NCBI RefSeq assembly: GCF_040712315.1
Contig: NC_134016.1
Location: 23,446,390-23,510,389, forward strand
DNA length: 64,000 nucleotides
Source of the DNA: Castanea sativa
Lineage: Eukaryota; Streptophyta; Magnoliopsida; Fagales; Fagaceae
Direction: 5' to 3'
Part shown: positions 33,250 to 44,440 of the stretch, in pieces
How the letters are laid out: every line of letters begins with the position of its first letter
Position numbering within the stretch: position 1 is the stretch's first letter
Translations under genes and position numbers: made by a program
Notes under the pieces: generated by a model
Databases searched by the model: none
What the model saw: only the letters and a program-made list of their open reading frames with translations
Told to the model about the DNA's origin: nothing

Positions 33250-33792
33250 TCAAAAGGATCTTCTATTTTTCTGGGTAAAAGTTAATAATTTGCATATATT
33301 GTAATTTGGAAATATATATTTTTTATTTTTCAAACAAATAAAAATGATAAATTTTAGAGATAATCAGTAATTGTAATTTGTTATTTGGCATTTGTGACCC
33401 TATTTCTAAATAAAGTTATCATTCATTAATAAGGGTATTTTTGAACCACATAAAAGTCTAGTTCAGAAAGGGAAATCCTCTTATACTTAGCCGTGCTTGC
33501 AAATTGGACCTTACTCACAAGCCATAGCTCCCACCATTCGGTCTTCCATGTTTATCAATGGTCTTGGTTCTGTTTTTTGAGGTACTCTTGCTTTTCCTCT
33601 ATCTTTTCTCTAAATTTAAGTATTTGTCTTTCTTCATCCTTTTCAGTTTGTCTGCACCAAGTGTTTGATAAAATGTGTGTAAGTACCTTCTCTTGCTGTT
33701 GGTCCATCTGGATAACCTTTTTTCTCTTTTAATTTTATGTTTTTAGGTTGTAGTTGAATTGCAGTGGTAAATACGAATTTTGATAGTTTACT

Positions 33793-33854
33793 CATACACA
33801 CATACATACATACGTACGTACATACATACGTACGTACATACATACATACACACA
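33793..33854. repeat. (ACAT/ACGT)n tetranucleotide repeat
   Basis: About 15 units alternating CATA and CGTA, with blocks of TACGTACG. Confidence 0.92.
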
Positions 33855-33986
33855 ATTTATTGGAAGAATTTATGTTAGGGAATGCATCATTTAATTGAAA
33901 AAAATTTTCCACCACCAATAATACATTGACATCATACATAGATAGCAAAACAAAGCTTCATAGCATATGTTAACAATTCACATATG

Positions 33987-34271
33987 CTATGCAGTATTGA
34001 ATATGTTACTTGTTATATGTATGGTACAAAAAGAACATATGATTTTGTTAGTAGGCTCTCTCTCACCTGAACTGCCCAAGTAGCGACCATTGCCATCTAT
34101 TACACAAGCATTTGGTATCAAACTGGCTAATATGTCTTGAATCTTGATTGTTGGTTGATATTTGTTTGTATAACGAGTAAGAATAGAATTTCCGGCGGAC
34201 ACCTGACAGGCATCAATCACGATGATTAACAAACAAAAACCATAGACTATTTTCAAAATAGTTTTGACCAT
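33987..34271 (-). CDS. Small ORF with signal-peptide-like start, doubtful
   Basis: 94 codons. It begins MVKTILKIVYGFCLLIIVI, followed by DACQVSA, a good secretory signal and cleavage region, then a 68-residue tail with IPNACVIDGNGRYLGSS. No family was recognised. The cysteine number (4 after the signal) is even, but the pattern matches no known defence peptide. The surrounding DNA is repeat-rich, and it may be a chance frame or one exon of a longer gene. Confidence 0.2.
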   Translation of the reverse strand: MVKTILKIVYGFCLLIIVIDACQVSAGNSILTRYTNKYQPTIKIQDILASLIPNACVIDGNGRYLGSSGEREPTNKIICSFCTIHITSNIFNTA

Positions 34272-34968
34272 CTTTTGAAATCAGATAAATACTTCCTTCT
34301 AAAATTATCCATGCCCTTCAAAACTCACTATAGTTGTTAACCATATTTTCACCCTAGAAGGGCTTGACCTCTATCAATATTACTTTACACGATTAATGAC
34401 ATTCTTCTTTGTTTCTAATCAGGGAGAAGGTAGCTATTAGGCAGCTAGCTTTCTATTATTGATGAGGTTGAGGAAAACTGCTATACAATATGAGACTCAA
34501 ATTTATATTGATAAAATTACTGTTTTTTTTTTTTTAACAGTTTTGCTAATTATGGGTTTTTTCCCTTCCTTTTTTAATTTAATTTTTATGAACAGGTTGT
34601 GAGTGGGATTGCGTTGCCATTGGAGTCTAATACAATACACCATCATCAAAATCCAAAAAGAAGAAACTCTATTCACAAAAGCAAAAGACTTCTTTATCAT
34701 GGCTACTGGCAGTTTGTCTTTTGACGAGGATTTTGCAATTTGCAGTTGGTTTTTGTTGAATATTGGTACGTTACTTTCACAAAAGCATTCACATAATGTT
34801 ATCAAGTTTTGATATTTATTCACTGTGGGACTATTTTTTTTTACTACTATAGGACTATTATTTTAATACCATAATATGCTTTTATTAAAATTTATTTTTC
34901 AAATGGTGGTTTGCCGAAATTAGTTACTTAGATGGTATTGGAACCTTAAACAAAAACCCAATGATTAA

Positions 34969-35119
34969 ACTACCGCACACCCTTGGTGCGATGGTCACTC
35001 CACAGGTATAAGTGCTTGTGGGGTGTGGGGGGCAAGGGCCGGGGTTCAAGTGTCTAGGAGGGAGCTTCACACATTAGATTAGGTTAGAGTAGAAATTCTA
35101 TTTTGTATCAAAAAAAAAA
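34969..35119 (+). mobile_element. Full-length tRNA-derived SINE
   Basis: Box A (TTGGTGCGATGGTCA, about 34983) and box B (GGGGTTCAAGTGTC, about 35041) are followed by a short body ending TTTTGTATC(A)n. Perfect 17-bp duplications AAAAACCCAATGATTAA flank it (34952-34968 and 35120-35136). The intact duplication and promoter boxes mark a young insertion. Confidence 0.88.
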
Positions 35120-36429
35120 AAAAACCCAATGATTAATGAGATTGAATATCGTACTTAATTACTAAGTAATAACAGCGCAATACCAATGTTGTCTCCTATA
35201 TAATGTTTGCTGTTTTTCTTGTTTTTAAGGCTTACTCTTTTTTTTAGGATCACATATCAACAATTTTGTTGGATTATATACTGGGCATAAGGGCTTAGAT
35301 TATTTTTTTTCTTCTCTTTTTGAAATACATTAGATAAGATCATAGACATTAAGGTAGAGGTTGAAACATTCAAGAAACTTATGCCACAACAAAAAAAATT
35401 CATTTCTTTTTGAAATACATTCGATAGGATAGTTATTTTACTATAGGACATACTTAGGGAAAGGGTATTTCTAAATTTAAGCTAAGCATATGGATAGGGT
35501 ATCTAACTAAGGGGAAATTACTATATTAATCCTTCGAATAATTTAGAAGGAACATTTATACAAGGCTTGGTAGTCATAATAGAATGAATGTTGAAGCCAA
35601 GTTTCATTTTCCTAAATTTGTGTTTGTCATAAGAGGATGAAAAATGAAAAGGGATACATTTCTCATCATTTAACTAGAGGCAAACATATTTTTAAATAAT
35701 TCTTCCCAATTAAGTGATGGTATCTTAATTTCTTTTGATTACATTTTTGTTTATAGTTTTATAAAGATCTTTTTTTTACTTTGCAATTTTTATTTCATCT
35801 TAAATTATGCTTGGTTTATTCAAAGCTAATGGAAATTTTGGTATTTAATCGTCTTGATTTAATTTGATCCTATATTTCAATGGGTTATTTGTTTTTTTGT
35901 AATCAAAGAGCCTTTTGGCGTATTTGTAGACACTTGATTTTGCATCCATGATTTAATCAAGGAAGATGATTGCAATGACCATCTATGTACCCCAAAAATT
36001 ATGATTGCATTACATGCATCAATTTTTTCTTGCATTACATGCATCAAGTTATTCATTGCATAGCATAAAAATGATCTTGAGATTCTTACAGTCGCAACGG
36101 TGTGTCCAGTTTCCAAATCGAACCATCGGATTGAAAAATATCGCATGATCAAATTTGGACTATCAACATGCATTGTGTTTAGGAAGAGTCGACCACACAC
36201 AATTGATTTAAATTAATTCTAATTGGTTAGAAAATTAAAATTAGTTAAATATTTTTATGATTGGTTTATAATTAGTGTCCAAAATAGGATTGCATGCATA
36301 GGAATAAAAGGGATGATTGGATAATAATAAAATTTTGGATAATCTGAATTTTATCAAGATTTATTTTAAGAGATTTATCTACAAGATAATTGTTTTTAAA
36401 AAGTCTGAATGATCCAGAAAAGAGATAAA

Positions 36430-37110
36430 AAATCATAGACTAAGGATGAGAACACGTCTAAGTACAAGGACCGAATAAAAAAACCCTAGAAAGAGAGTCT
36501 AAAACACACCTAAACACGAAAGTGCGTTCGGCATCCAAAAGCACCATTCAGCACTTTTGGAGTGCCGAACGGCTCTTTAAAAGTGCCAAATTGGCCTCTT
36601 TTGGGCTTTGGCCCAATGCCCTTCGGGTGACGATAAAGCACACCCCTTTCGATCTTTTCGCAAAAGGATGAGTCTCGATTCGTATTCTACACATCAGAGA
36701 TATTTTTTAGAGTTTTCTGGCCTCTATAAATAGAGACTGGAACTCATAATTCAAGGACTTTTTTTGGGGTGCTCTGAGAGGCATATGTTTTTAGACTCTC
36801 CAAGTGCTTATATTTGCTGATCCTCTTTGATACTTACTGGGGTTTTTAGGTTTCAAAGATAATTGAATAAATTTCTTTGAACCCTAAAACATCCTTCCAA
36901 GAACAAGAAGTGCTCCATGCAAGAGTTTGTTTTCAATCACCCTTTCCTTTTCTTTATGTTTTTGTCTTTTATGATGATGCATGTTTTTCTTCATCCACAA
37001 TGTGAATTGTTAATCATTGTTTTGTTTAAAGCATGGTCCTAATTTGTTTATATATAGTTGTTATGATCTCTTTCTTAATTTCAATAATCTGCATATAACC
37101 AATTCTTTTT
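36430..37110 (+). promoter_or_regulatory. LTR-like segment with a TATA box
   Basis: CTCTATAAATAGAGAC at 36722-36737 is a strong plant TATA box, preceded by a GC-richer stretch (36520-36660) and followed by a transcribed-looking leader. This arrangement is usual for the U3/R part of LTR retrotransposons. No partner LTR or primer site was found, so it could be a solo remnant. Confidence 0.35.
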
Positions 37111-37116
37111 CTTAAT

Positions 37117-37316
37117 TAAAAACATATCTGCATCTTTCTTGGATGTAGATCTGAATTTTTCTTAATAAAAAACGGATCTGCATCTTTCTTAAATGTAGAT
37201 CTGAATTTTTCTTAAATGAAAACAGATCTGCATCTTTATTTGATGTAGATTTGAATTTTTCTCAAATCAAAAACTAATTTGTATCCTTCTTAGATACAGA
37301 TCTAATTTTTTCTTTA
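37117..37316. repeat. 50-bp minisatellite, four copies
   Basis: Units begin near 37121, 37171, 37221 and 37271. Each carries a (G)ATCTGCATCTTTCTT-like core followed by ATGTAGATCTGAATTTTTC with substitutions. Period exactly 50. Confidence 0.85.
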
Positions 37317-39249
37317 ATATATGTAGATTTTGAAACAAAGGAAAAGATTATGCATGACTGTGAAAAGCTTCATCTTTAATTCACTATTTTCTAGTGAATT
37401 TTATATGTTTTACCACAGAATCCATTCTCCTTTGAAAAAGTACAATTTATGGCTTTATATAGTAAAAAAATTAGGGCTTTGGGTGACTCCCAGAAGATAT
37501 GGAATTCGTTCCAAACCAAGTTTTAAATGCAGAAAACTTGTCTTGTATAGTTTCTAAAACCCTTGCATGCGCATGTGCATGTGTACGCACACTTTAGGTT
37601 TTCCGTGGTCTTTCTTTTCCAAAAATAAGTTATATTTTTCCATACAAACTTTCCTAAGTCAGTTTTCATTTAATTAGGCCCTAAACCAACCTTAGGCTTT
37701 AAAATTCTAACATCATTAGGGAACAAGAGCCCGAGTTGTAAAGGGTATTAAATGCAGTGTCTATAGTGACTGAGAGAGATTTGAGAAGGGAGATTGATTA
37801 GGGTTTGAGAATAGTTAGGATATACATAGTTAGGGTAGTTAGTAATTTTAATGTATACAGGTTAAGTTCAAGTTTGGGGCAAGTATGCATAATACTCACA
37901 ACCGACCCAAACCCGCTATGGGTTAGTTTATTAAAATCCAAAATTGTCCCTAATGTTTCATGGGTTGGGTAACACCAGTCCCATTAGGGTCGGGTTGGGT
38001 TGTGTCGGGTCGGGTCGGGTAAAAATTGCCATTATTAATTCTAACTAGTATGAGTAGGCTATGACCAAGGAAGAAGGCTGATGTTTTTTATTCCATGACA
38101 ATAACTTACAATTTCGATATCGAATTCGGACGTTGCAGGTTTTATGAATGTTGTGATTCGTTTAGAGTATTTAGGTGTTTGGGATTTTGGTTTGGTAAAG
38201 TAATAAATGTATTTTGTTTTAGAAAAAAAAAACATTTTAATTGATTATTTGTAAAATTAGTTATTTTTTAAATTTTGTTTAAAACTCATAATTTGTAGGT
38301 TTCTTTGTAGGTTTTTTTACAGTTATTTTGTGTGGTATGAGCCATATCGATAAAATAAAAATTGATAATGATTTCAAAGTGTTTTCCTTTTTTTTTTTTT
38401 TAAAGCATACAGAAACTCAACTAAACACAATTAAATTTTGATAAATAGATGTGTTTTTAGCCAATTTCTCTTTGTTTAATCATGTTTTTTTTAATGTTAA
38501 TACCTACAAACGATTTCCTTAATTTTATCAAGATAATGAATTGAGTTTTTGAGATTGAGATCTCCATATTTTGTTGTAAGAATAGAGTGGTTGAGGAAGT
38601 ATTTGATAGGTTTTTTAAATTTATATAATTTTGGGATATAAAAGTATTTTATACTTTAAATTTTTATTTATATATTTCAAAATCATTTAATCAGTTTAAA
38701 AAATAAATTTTACTTTTAACAGTAAATATTATAATATGTTATAGTCTAATAGTGTTATACAATATTTTTTTTATATATATAAAATATGAATTAAAAAAAT
38801 CGAGTTTCAAAGTATTCAATAATATTTTAGGCAAATATAAATATTATATAACAAAATAAGAATTATATAAGTCTTAATATATATAAAAATGATTTCAAAT
38901 GAAATTATAAAATATCAACGGATCGGGCAGGACATCATCTAGCGTTTTTAATTGCAGGTTATCCTGAAAGTCGGTTAGAAATTACATAAGGTATTTCAAA
39001 CAAGTATTTTTCTAATCCTTCACCATCTAACGTGAATGTAAAAATTGTATTTTAAACAATTGTTGAAGTTGTAGACAAAGAATGATAAATGAATGATTTA
39101 ATTATGTAAATTATTAATTTGAATAATGGCTAATTATAAGTAGGACTAGATGCATGATAAAGTGATTATACTATTTTCTTTTTCTTTTTTCTTAATTTTA
39201 GAGATTTAAGTATTTAATAATGTAATTTTTTTAGATCTCAAACTCAAAA

Positions 39250-39487
39250 ACTTGACCTGAACTCGAGTTTGAACTTGATATTAAGCTTGAATTTAGCTTG
39301 ACTAATTAATCAAGCTAAGCCAAGCCAAGCCAAGCTCAAGCTTTTTGGCTTTCTCACGAGCTCGATCTTAAGCTCAAACACTATTTTTAGACTTGTCACA
39401 AGCTTAAGCCAAGCTCAAGCTTTTAATTTTTCGCCAAACTTGAACATGCACTACTTGACAAAGCTCGGCTTGTTTGCAGCCCTAGTA
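39250..39487. mobile_element. hAT-like terminal remnant
   Basis: It ends AAAGCTCGGCTTGTTTGCAG followed by CCCTAG. The complement starts CTAGGGCTGCAAACAAGCC, the common start of hAT-type non-autonomous elements in plants. The interior is rich in AAGCTCAAGC and its complement. The other end was not identified. Confidence 0.35.
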
Positions 39488-39887
39488 GAAGTTGGTAAAC
39501 AGATTCAAGGGAAAGTTGTACTCACACAGAATGCAGACGTGTATCATGTGAGTCATTCACAACCATAGAGACGTAACAATTCACTCTAATTCCTATGTTG
39601 GTATCCTACCAAATAACAAACTGTCCCTTAACTCAGAGGGACAGAAGACCAGCTAACAAAGGTCAAATGCATGCATGCATTCGTATTTCAAGGAGCCCCA
39701 CAGTGGTGCACAAAATATAATTGTACTAGAATGACATGCACTTCAGTTTTTCTGCCTACTTAATAAAAGAATGGCCATCACTTTGCAATCAAGAAACCAG
39801 CCTTTACAGTATCTTGGGTGAGCGTTTAGACTGCACCCTTTGAATATAATCTAGCACTATCATAGTGAACCAGTAATAAACAAAAAA

Positions 39888-40150
39888 CTACCCCCTGTGA
39901 GCCCCATATCGGCATGGAACTTCTTCCCCTTCTATAAGCCTCTCCACAGCATCGGAAGGAAGGCCAACCATCTCTAATGTCTTCTCCCAGACTTGGAATG
40001 AAGTCTCAAGGTTGTGTGCTTCTTCCGAAGGATTTGTTGGGCGGCAATCTTGAGAGAGGTAAGCACAAACAGGCCACTCATCTGCTTTCAACAACTCACA
40101 GTACTCTGGAACCTGAGGATCTGTGGCTGCGAAAAGAGCACTCCTTGAAC
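39888..40150 (-). CDS. Terminal exon of an unidentified protein gene
   Basis: On - the acceptor TTCTGTTGCAG (40151-40161) opens an 86-residue frame to TAG at 39888-39890. It reads SRSALFAATDPQVPEYCELL, then KADEWPVCAYLSQDCRPTNP, SEEAHNLETSFQVWEKTLEM and VGLPSDAVERLIEGEEVPCR. The GC content, codon use and absence of stops stand out from the surroundings, and the composition is that of a folded, soluble protein. I do not recognise the family. Exon phase: two bases of the first codon lie in this exon. Upstream exons should lie at higher coordinates, but none was identified between 40.2 and 42.1 kb, where LINEs begin, so the gene may be split by the insertions or be a fragment. Confidence 0.55.
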
Positions 40151-40909
40151 CTGCAACAGAAGTGATTCATGACAGGCTTAGTTTGAATTCTCCTTTTCTT
40201 TTTTTCCCTCTCTATCTCTCTCCAAAAGTACCAAATTTCTTTTAAGATTTGTATGCAGTCCATGCAGATTGTTGGACAGCAATGGCAAACCAACAAACCT
40301 TTGGTTGTTACAATGATATATCATGTGCTTGTGGGAACTATAAACAAAATACCATGTTCTGTGATTGCTGCTACCTAATTTATTAGAGTACGATGTGCTG
40401 CCATCCACTTTGGAAGAGATCTCAAGCATTTGGCGGCTGGTTTTTGTTAGCAAACTCTTCGGATTCAGACTTGAACCTTCAAGTAGTGATCGTAAATTGG
40501 TTTAGGGATAGTTTGGGTGCATTTAAATTTATTATTTCTTTCTTGTCTTGGTGGTACAAAGATTATTCTGGCTAATTGGAAATCCCCTATGTTGCAACAG
40601 TGGGATTTCTTTATATGGTTGATGGTGGTGGATGGGTATTTACAACTTAAGTGAGGTGGAAAACCCCTTAAAGGTATAATCTATGGAAGGTTACTATGGA
40701 ATATGTGTAGCATATATTGCAAACTACCCTATCAAAAACAAAGCCTTAGTCCCAAAACTGTAGGGCCAGCTATGGATCCTCAACAGTCATTCAGGACTGT
40801 TCAAATGTATTGCAAACTGCCCTATCATGAACGATAATTGATAAAAGTTATTTCTAGTTATTAACCCTAATAAAAATAACTTTTATTAACCCTAATTAGC
40901 ATGTATTTG

Positions 40910-41040
40910 GAAAGAAAAGGTTGAGGGCATTTATTTAGCATATATTTTTTAATTAGCATGTTGATAAGGGCATTTTTGTAATCATGTTATTAACCCTAAT
41001 AAAAATATATGCTAAATAAATGCCCTCAACCTTTTCTTTC
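40910..41040. repeat. Perfect 40-bp inverted repeat with 51-nt loop
   Basis: Arm 40910-40949 and arm 41001-41040 are exact reverse complements (core GGTTGAGGGCATTTATTTAG). A second motif, TTAACCCTAATAAAAATA, occurs directly repeated at about 40861 and 40990. Transcribed, it would fold into a fully paired 40-bp hairpin. It may be a foldback transposon relic or a small-RNA source. Confidence 0.9.
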
Positions 41041-42138
41041 TTTATCTGTCTCTCTATTCTTCTCTTCCTCATTATTCTCACTCAAGCCTAAACCTTTATA
41101 TCTTGCTACTCAACAATAAAAGATTTTATGGAAAAATATGGGATGTCCTGGATAATGTCCAGTCTGCATGACAATTAGTTGATAAATGGAGCTACAAAGT
41201 TTGTTCCTATAAGGGTGTTCATTGTGAACTCTTCTACTGCACTGGTCTATTTGGAAACAGAGATTACACAAGATGTGATATACAAAACAAGGTAAGCTTG
41301 AGTCCCAAACTTTTTGATATTCAATCTCACTATTATTTATTTGCATTCAAATGAATGCGAAAAGAGACTAAAAAAATGTTAAACCAGCCAAGTGGCTTTT
41401 GTTACACATGCAAGGTGCAATTTAAAGCTCACTCCACTGCCAATGAGCTGTTAGCTCAAATGACACTTTCTCCTTCCATAACAATATATAGAGGGTGAAA
41501 TTGTAGATTCAAAATACTAATCGAAACATTTATTAAAACCAAAAAAAAAAAAGGCACGCTCCACCATCAAGTATTCCTGAACATTTACGCAATTAGATAT
41601 ACGGAACCAACTTAAATCCACCATGCATGCCTCTTCCCATGTGTGGCTATGTGAGAAATATTAAGGTCATCACTGGCACCTGTCCATATGTCTAAGTGAC
41701 ACAGGGAATGTGATGGGTTGTTTGTGTATGGTTTAGAAACAATGAAAGGACTGAGTTGCTTAGAACACATTGATAGGTGAATAAGTACCTCAGCAAGAAC
41801 ACATATTTCCAGATAGCACACAAAGGCTAACGATCATTAAATTTCCAAAACTGATTTACAAAGAGCTTACATTCTCCTACTTATACTAGTTGTTTGGCAT
41901 TGGCAGCCTCTAGATGGTTGAGAAGTGTCTAAATCCTATCAGCTAATGCTTAAGAAATTGTCTAACTAACTAACTAATTAAAGGCTCTAAAAGCTGATTT
42001 AAAAAAGTAAAACAAGGAGGAGTTTGGTTATTTGGCTTTTATAAAGAAGAATTTGTTGACTGAATTAATGGGTTTAGCTATTGGGTCTATCAAATGAGGA
42101 TCAAAATCGTTGTATTAAAATCAAAGGAGACATAGAAT
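41041..42138. other. No gene seen
   Basis: Apart from the SINE remnant listed separately, only short unrelated ORFs occur on - (41110-41346, 41612-41821). The second has an acceptor-like GGACAG followed by an open frame, but nothing recognisable. Confidence 0.35.
41439..41552 (+). mobile_element. SINE remnant, same family as 16426-16544
   Basis: CCAATGAGCTGTTAGCTCAA matches the start of the SINE at 16426. A decayed box B (GTAGATTCAAAATA) follows about 65 bp on, then an A-rich end (41538-41552). Confidence 0.55.
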
Positions 42139-44440
42139 AGGTGGCTTCTCTAGAGGGGATTTTCTCGAGACAAAAGTCTCGTGCCTTGTATGTGAAGGAG
42201 GAAAACAAAAATACTCGTTTCTTTCATAGGTTAGCAAACTCTCATAGAAATGCTAACCAAATTAAGAGGATCGAGGTGGATGGTGTTCTTTATGAGGATG
42301 AGTTTGATGTGCACTCTCAGTTAGTTCATTTCTATTAGGGGTTGTATGAGAAAACTGAGGTGAGACGCCTTGCTATGGATGGGTTAGAATTTGCATGTAT
42401 TGAGGAGGATGAGAGGTTGTCCTTAGAGAGAGAGTTCACGAAGGAGGAAGTCATCTAGGTCCTGAGGGAGATGGAGGGTGGCAAAGACCCTGGTCCTGAT
42501 GGTTTCACCATGACTTTTTTTCACAAATGTTGGAGTGTTGTGGAAAAGGATGTCATGGATTTTTTTGAACACTTTCATCAACACTCAATGTTTGAACAGT
42601 CTATGAATGCTTCTTTTCTCACTTTAATTCTTAAGAAGTGTAATGCGGTTAATATTATATGTTTTCTCCCTATCAGTTTGGTGGGTAGTGTATACAAGCT
42701 GTTGTCCAAGGTGTTGGCTAACAAATTGAGGGCAGTGTTGGATAATCTCATCTCTAAGTCTCAATATTCCTTTGTTGGCAGATCGCAAATTCTGGATTCA
42801 GTGCTCATTGCAAATGAATGCCTGGATAGTAAGTTGAAGAGCCGGTTACAAGGTGTGGTCTGCAAGCTTGACATTGAAAAAGCATATGACTATGTGAATT
42901 AGGATGCCTTGTTTTATCTGTTGGGTTGGATGGGTTTTGGGGTGAATTGGAGGAGGTGGGTTAAGGTTTGCGTCACTTCTATCCGTTTTTCAGTCCTAGT
43001 AAATGGATCCCCCGAAGGTTTTTTTCGAAGCTCTCATGGTTTGAGACAAGACAACCCCTCTTTTGTTTCTTCTGATAATGGAGGTTTTGAGCAAAATTTT
43101 GAGGAAGACAGAATGGTAATCTTATTCAAGTTTTTCATGTGGAAGCAGTGAATTCTATTGGTGTGCGTATTTCCTATTTGTTGTTTGCTGATGACACTAT
43201 CTTATTTTGTGATGCTTCTAGGGAACAACTACTTTCCATAAGATTGACTTTGTCTTGTTTTCAAGCTTTTATGGGGTTGAAGGTTAATGTTGGGAAAAGT
43301 GAGATTAACTTATTGGGGAGGTGAATAATTTAGATGTCTTGGCTAATATTCTTCATTGTAGAGTGTGCAGTTTGTCTATGAAATATTTGGGGATGTTGTT
43401 GGGAAATTCGTTTAAGACATCTTCTATTTGGAATCTTATTTTGGAGAAGAAATTATCAAGGTGGAAGCATCTCTCTTTATCTAAGGTTGGTAGGCTTGTG
43501 TTACCGAAGAGTACTCTCACTAGTCTCCCAACGTGGTTTTTTTTTTTTTTAATTTTAATCTCTTTTTACTATCCTTAAAGCTGTGGCTGCTAGATTGTAA
43601 AGTATTCAGAGGAATTTCTTTAGGGGTCTTCAGAGGGGTGTTTCAAATACCCATTAATGGCTTGGGAAAAGGTGTGTTTACCCCATTGAATTGGGCGGTT
43701 TGGGGATAAGAAGTGTTGTGTCTTTTAATTAAGCTTTATGAGGAAAATGGTTGTAGAGGTATGGTCATGAAGTTACCCATCTTTGGCAGAGAGTTATTTC
43801 CACAAAATATGGTGAGGGTCAAGGGGGGGTGGAGTACTAAAGTATGCAGGAGGGCTCATGGATGTGGTCTTTGGCGAAGTATTCATGAAGAGTGGGAGAG
43901 CTTTTCTAAACATTTGTCTTTTGTAGTGGGTGAAGGTACTCATGTTCGTTTTTGACATGATAGGTGAATTGGTGATAATACCATTAAATTTCTCTATCTT
44001 GAGCTCTACATGTGTTTAGCTGATAAGGACGCTTGTATTTCTGAGGTTTTGTGGCTTCTGGAGGGGGGTATTGTTAGAGTTTGGGATTTAAGGTTTTATA
44101 GAGAATTTCAAGACTGGGAGCTAGCTGCATCTTATTCTCTTCTTGAGTTTATCCAATCTTGTATTCCTCGGGATGTAAGGAGTGATGCTCTTTGTACGCG
44201 TCTCAAGGGAGATGGTAAGTTTGACACCCGGTCTTTCTACCATGTGATTCAGGATGCCCAGAATTCTCTGTTTCCTTGGAAGGGTGTTTGGAAACCGAAG
44301 GTTCCTAAGTGAGTGGCTTTCTTTTGGTGGACAGCTGCTCATGGTTGGATTCCTTGGATAATCTCATGCTTAGGGGTCACTCTTTGACAAATTGGTGTTG
44401 TATGTGTCGATGTGATAGGGAGTCGGTGGAACACCTCCTT
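42139..44440 (+). mobile_element. L1-type LINE, 5' part of a twice-interrupted copy
   Basis: It opens between endonuclease and RT (QKSRALYVKEENKNTRFFHR), then [11 protein letters not shown] (about 42490), [11 protein letters not shown] (about 42870), an intact FADD box (TTTGCTGATGAC, 43184-43195), GLKVNVGKSEI and the RVWDLRFYREFQDWELAASY segment (about 44070). In-frame stops occur (42340, 42457, 42901), the frame breaks at 43050-43140, and a T-run lies at 43538. The copy stops at TSD CCTCCTT where another LINE entered, and resumes at 46685. Confidence 0.88.

Larger units (their letters stand above)
33250..34968. other. Intergenic, AT-rich
   Basis: Besides the microsatellite and the small ORF listed separately, no gene is recognisable. 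A T-run lies at 34522-34537 and short ORFs on both strands at 34503-34823 overlap without domain signal. Confidence 0.4.
35137..39887. other. Long gene-poor stretch
   Basis: No convincing exon. It contains an LTR- or promoter-like segment (36430-37110), a 50-bp minisatellite (37117-37316), a GGGTCGGGT-rich block at 37890-38030 that resembles a degraded DNA-transposon end, and AT-rich filler at 38040-39250. The ORF at 35877-36200 (-) has no domain. Confidence 0.4.

Noticed and set aside
34983..35060. Possible tRNA gene
   Set aside because: Boxes A and B are present but the stems are degenerate, and the unit has an A tail and target duplication: it is a SINE.
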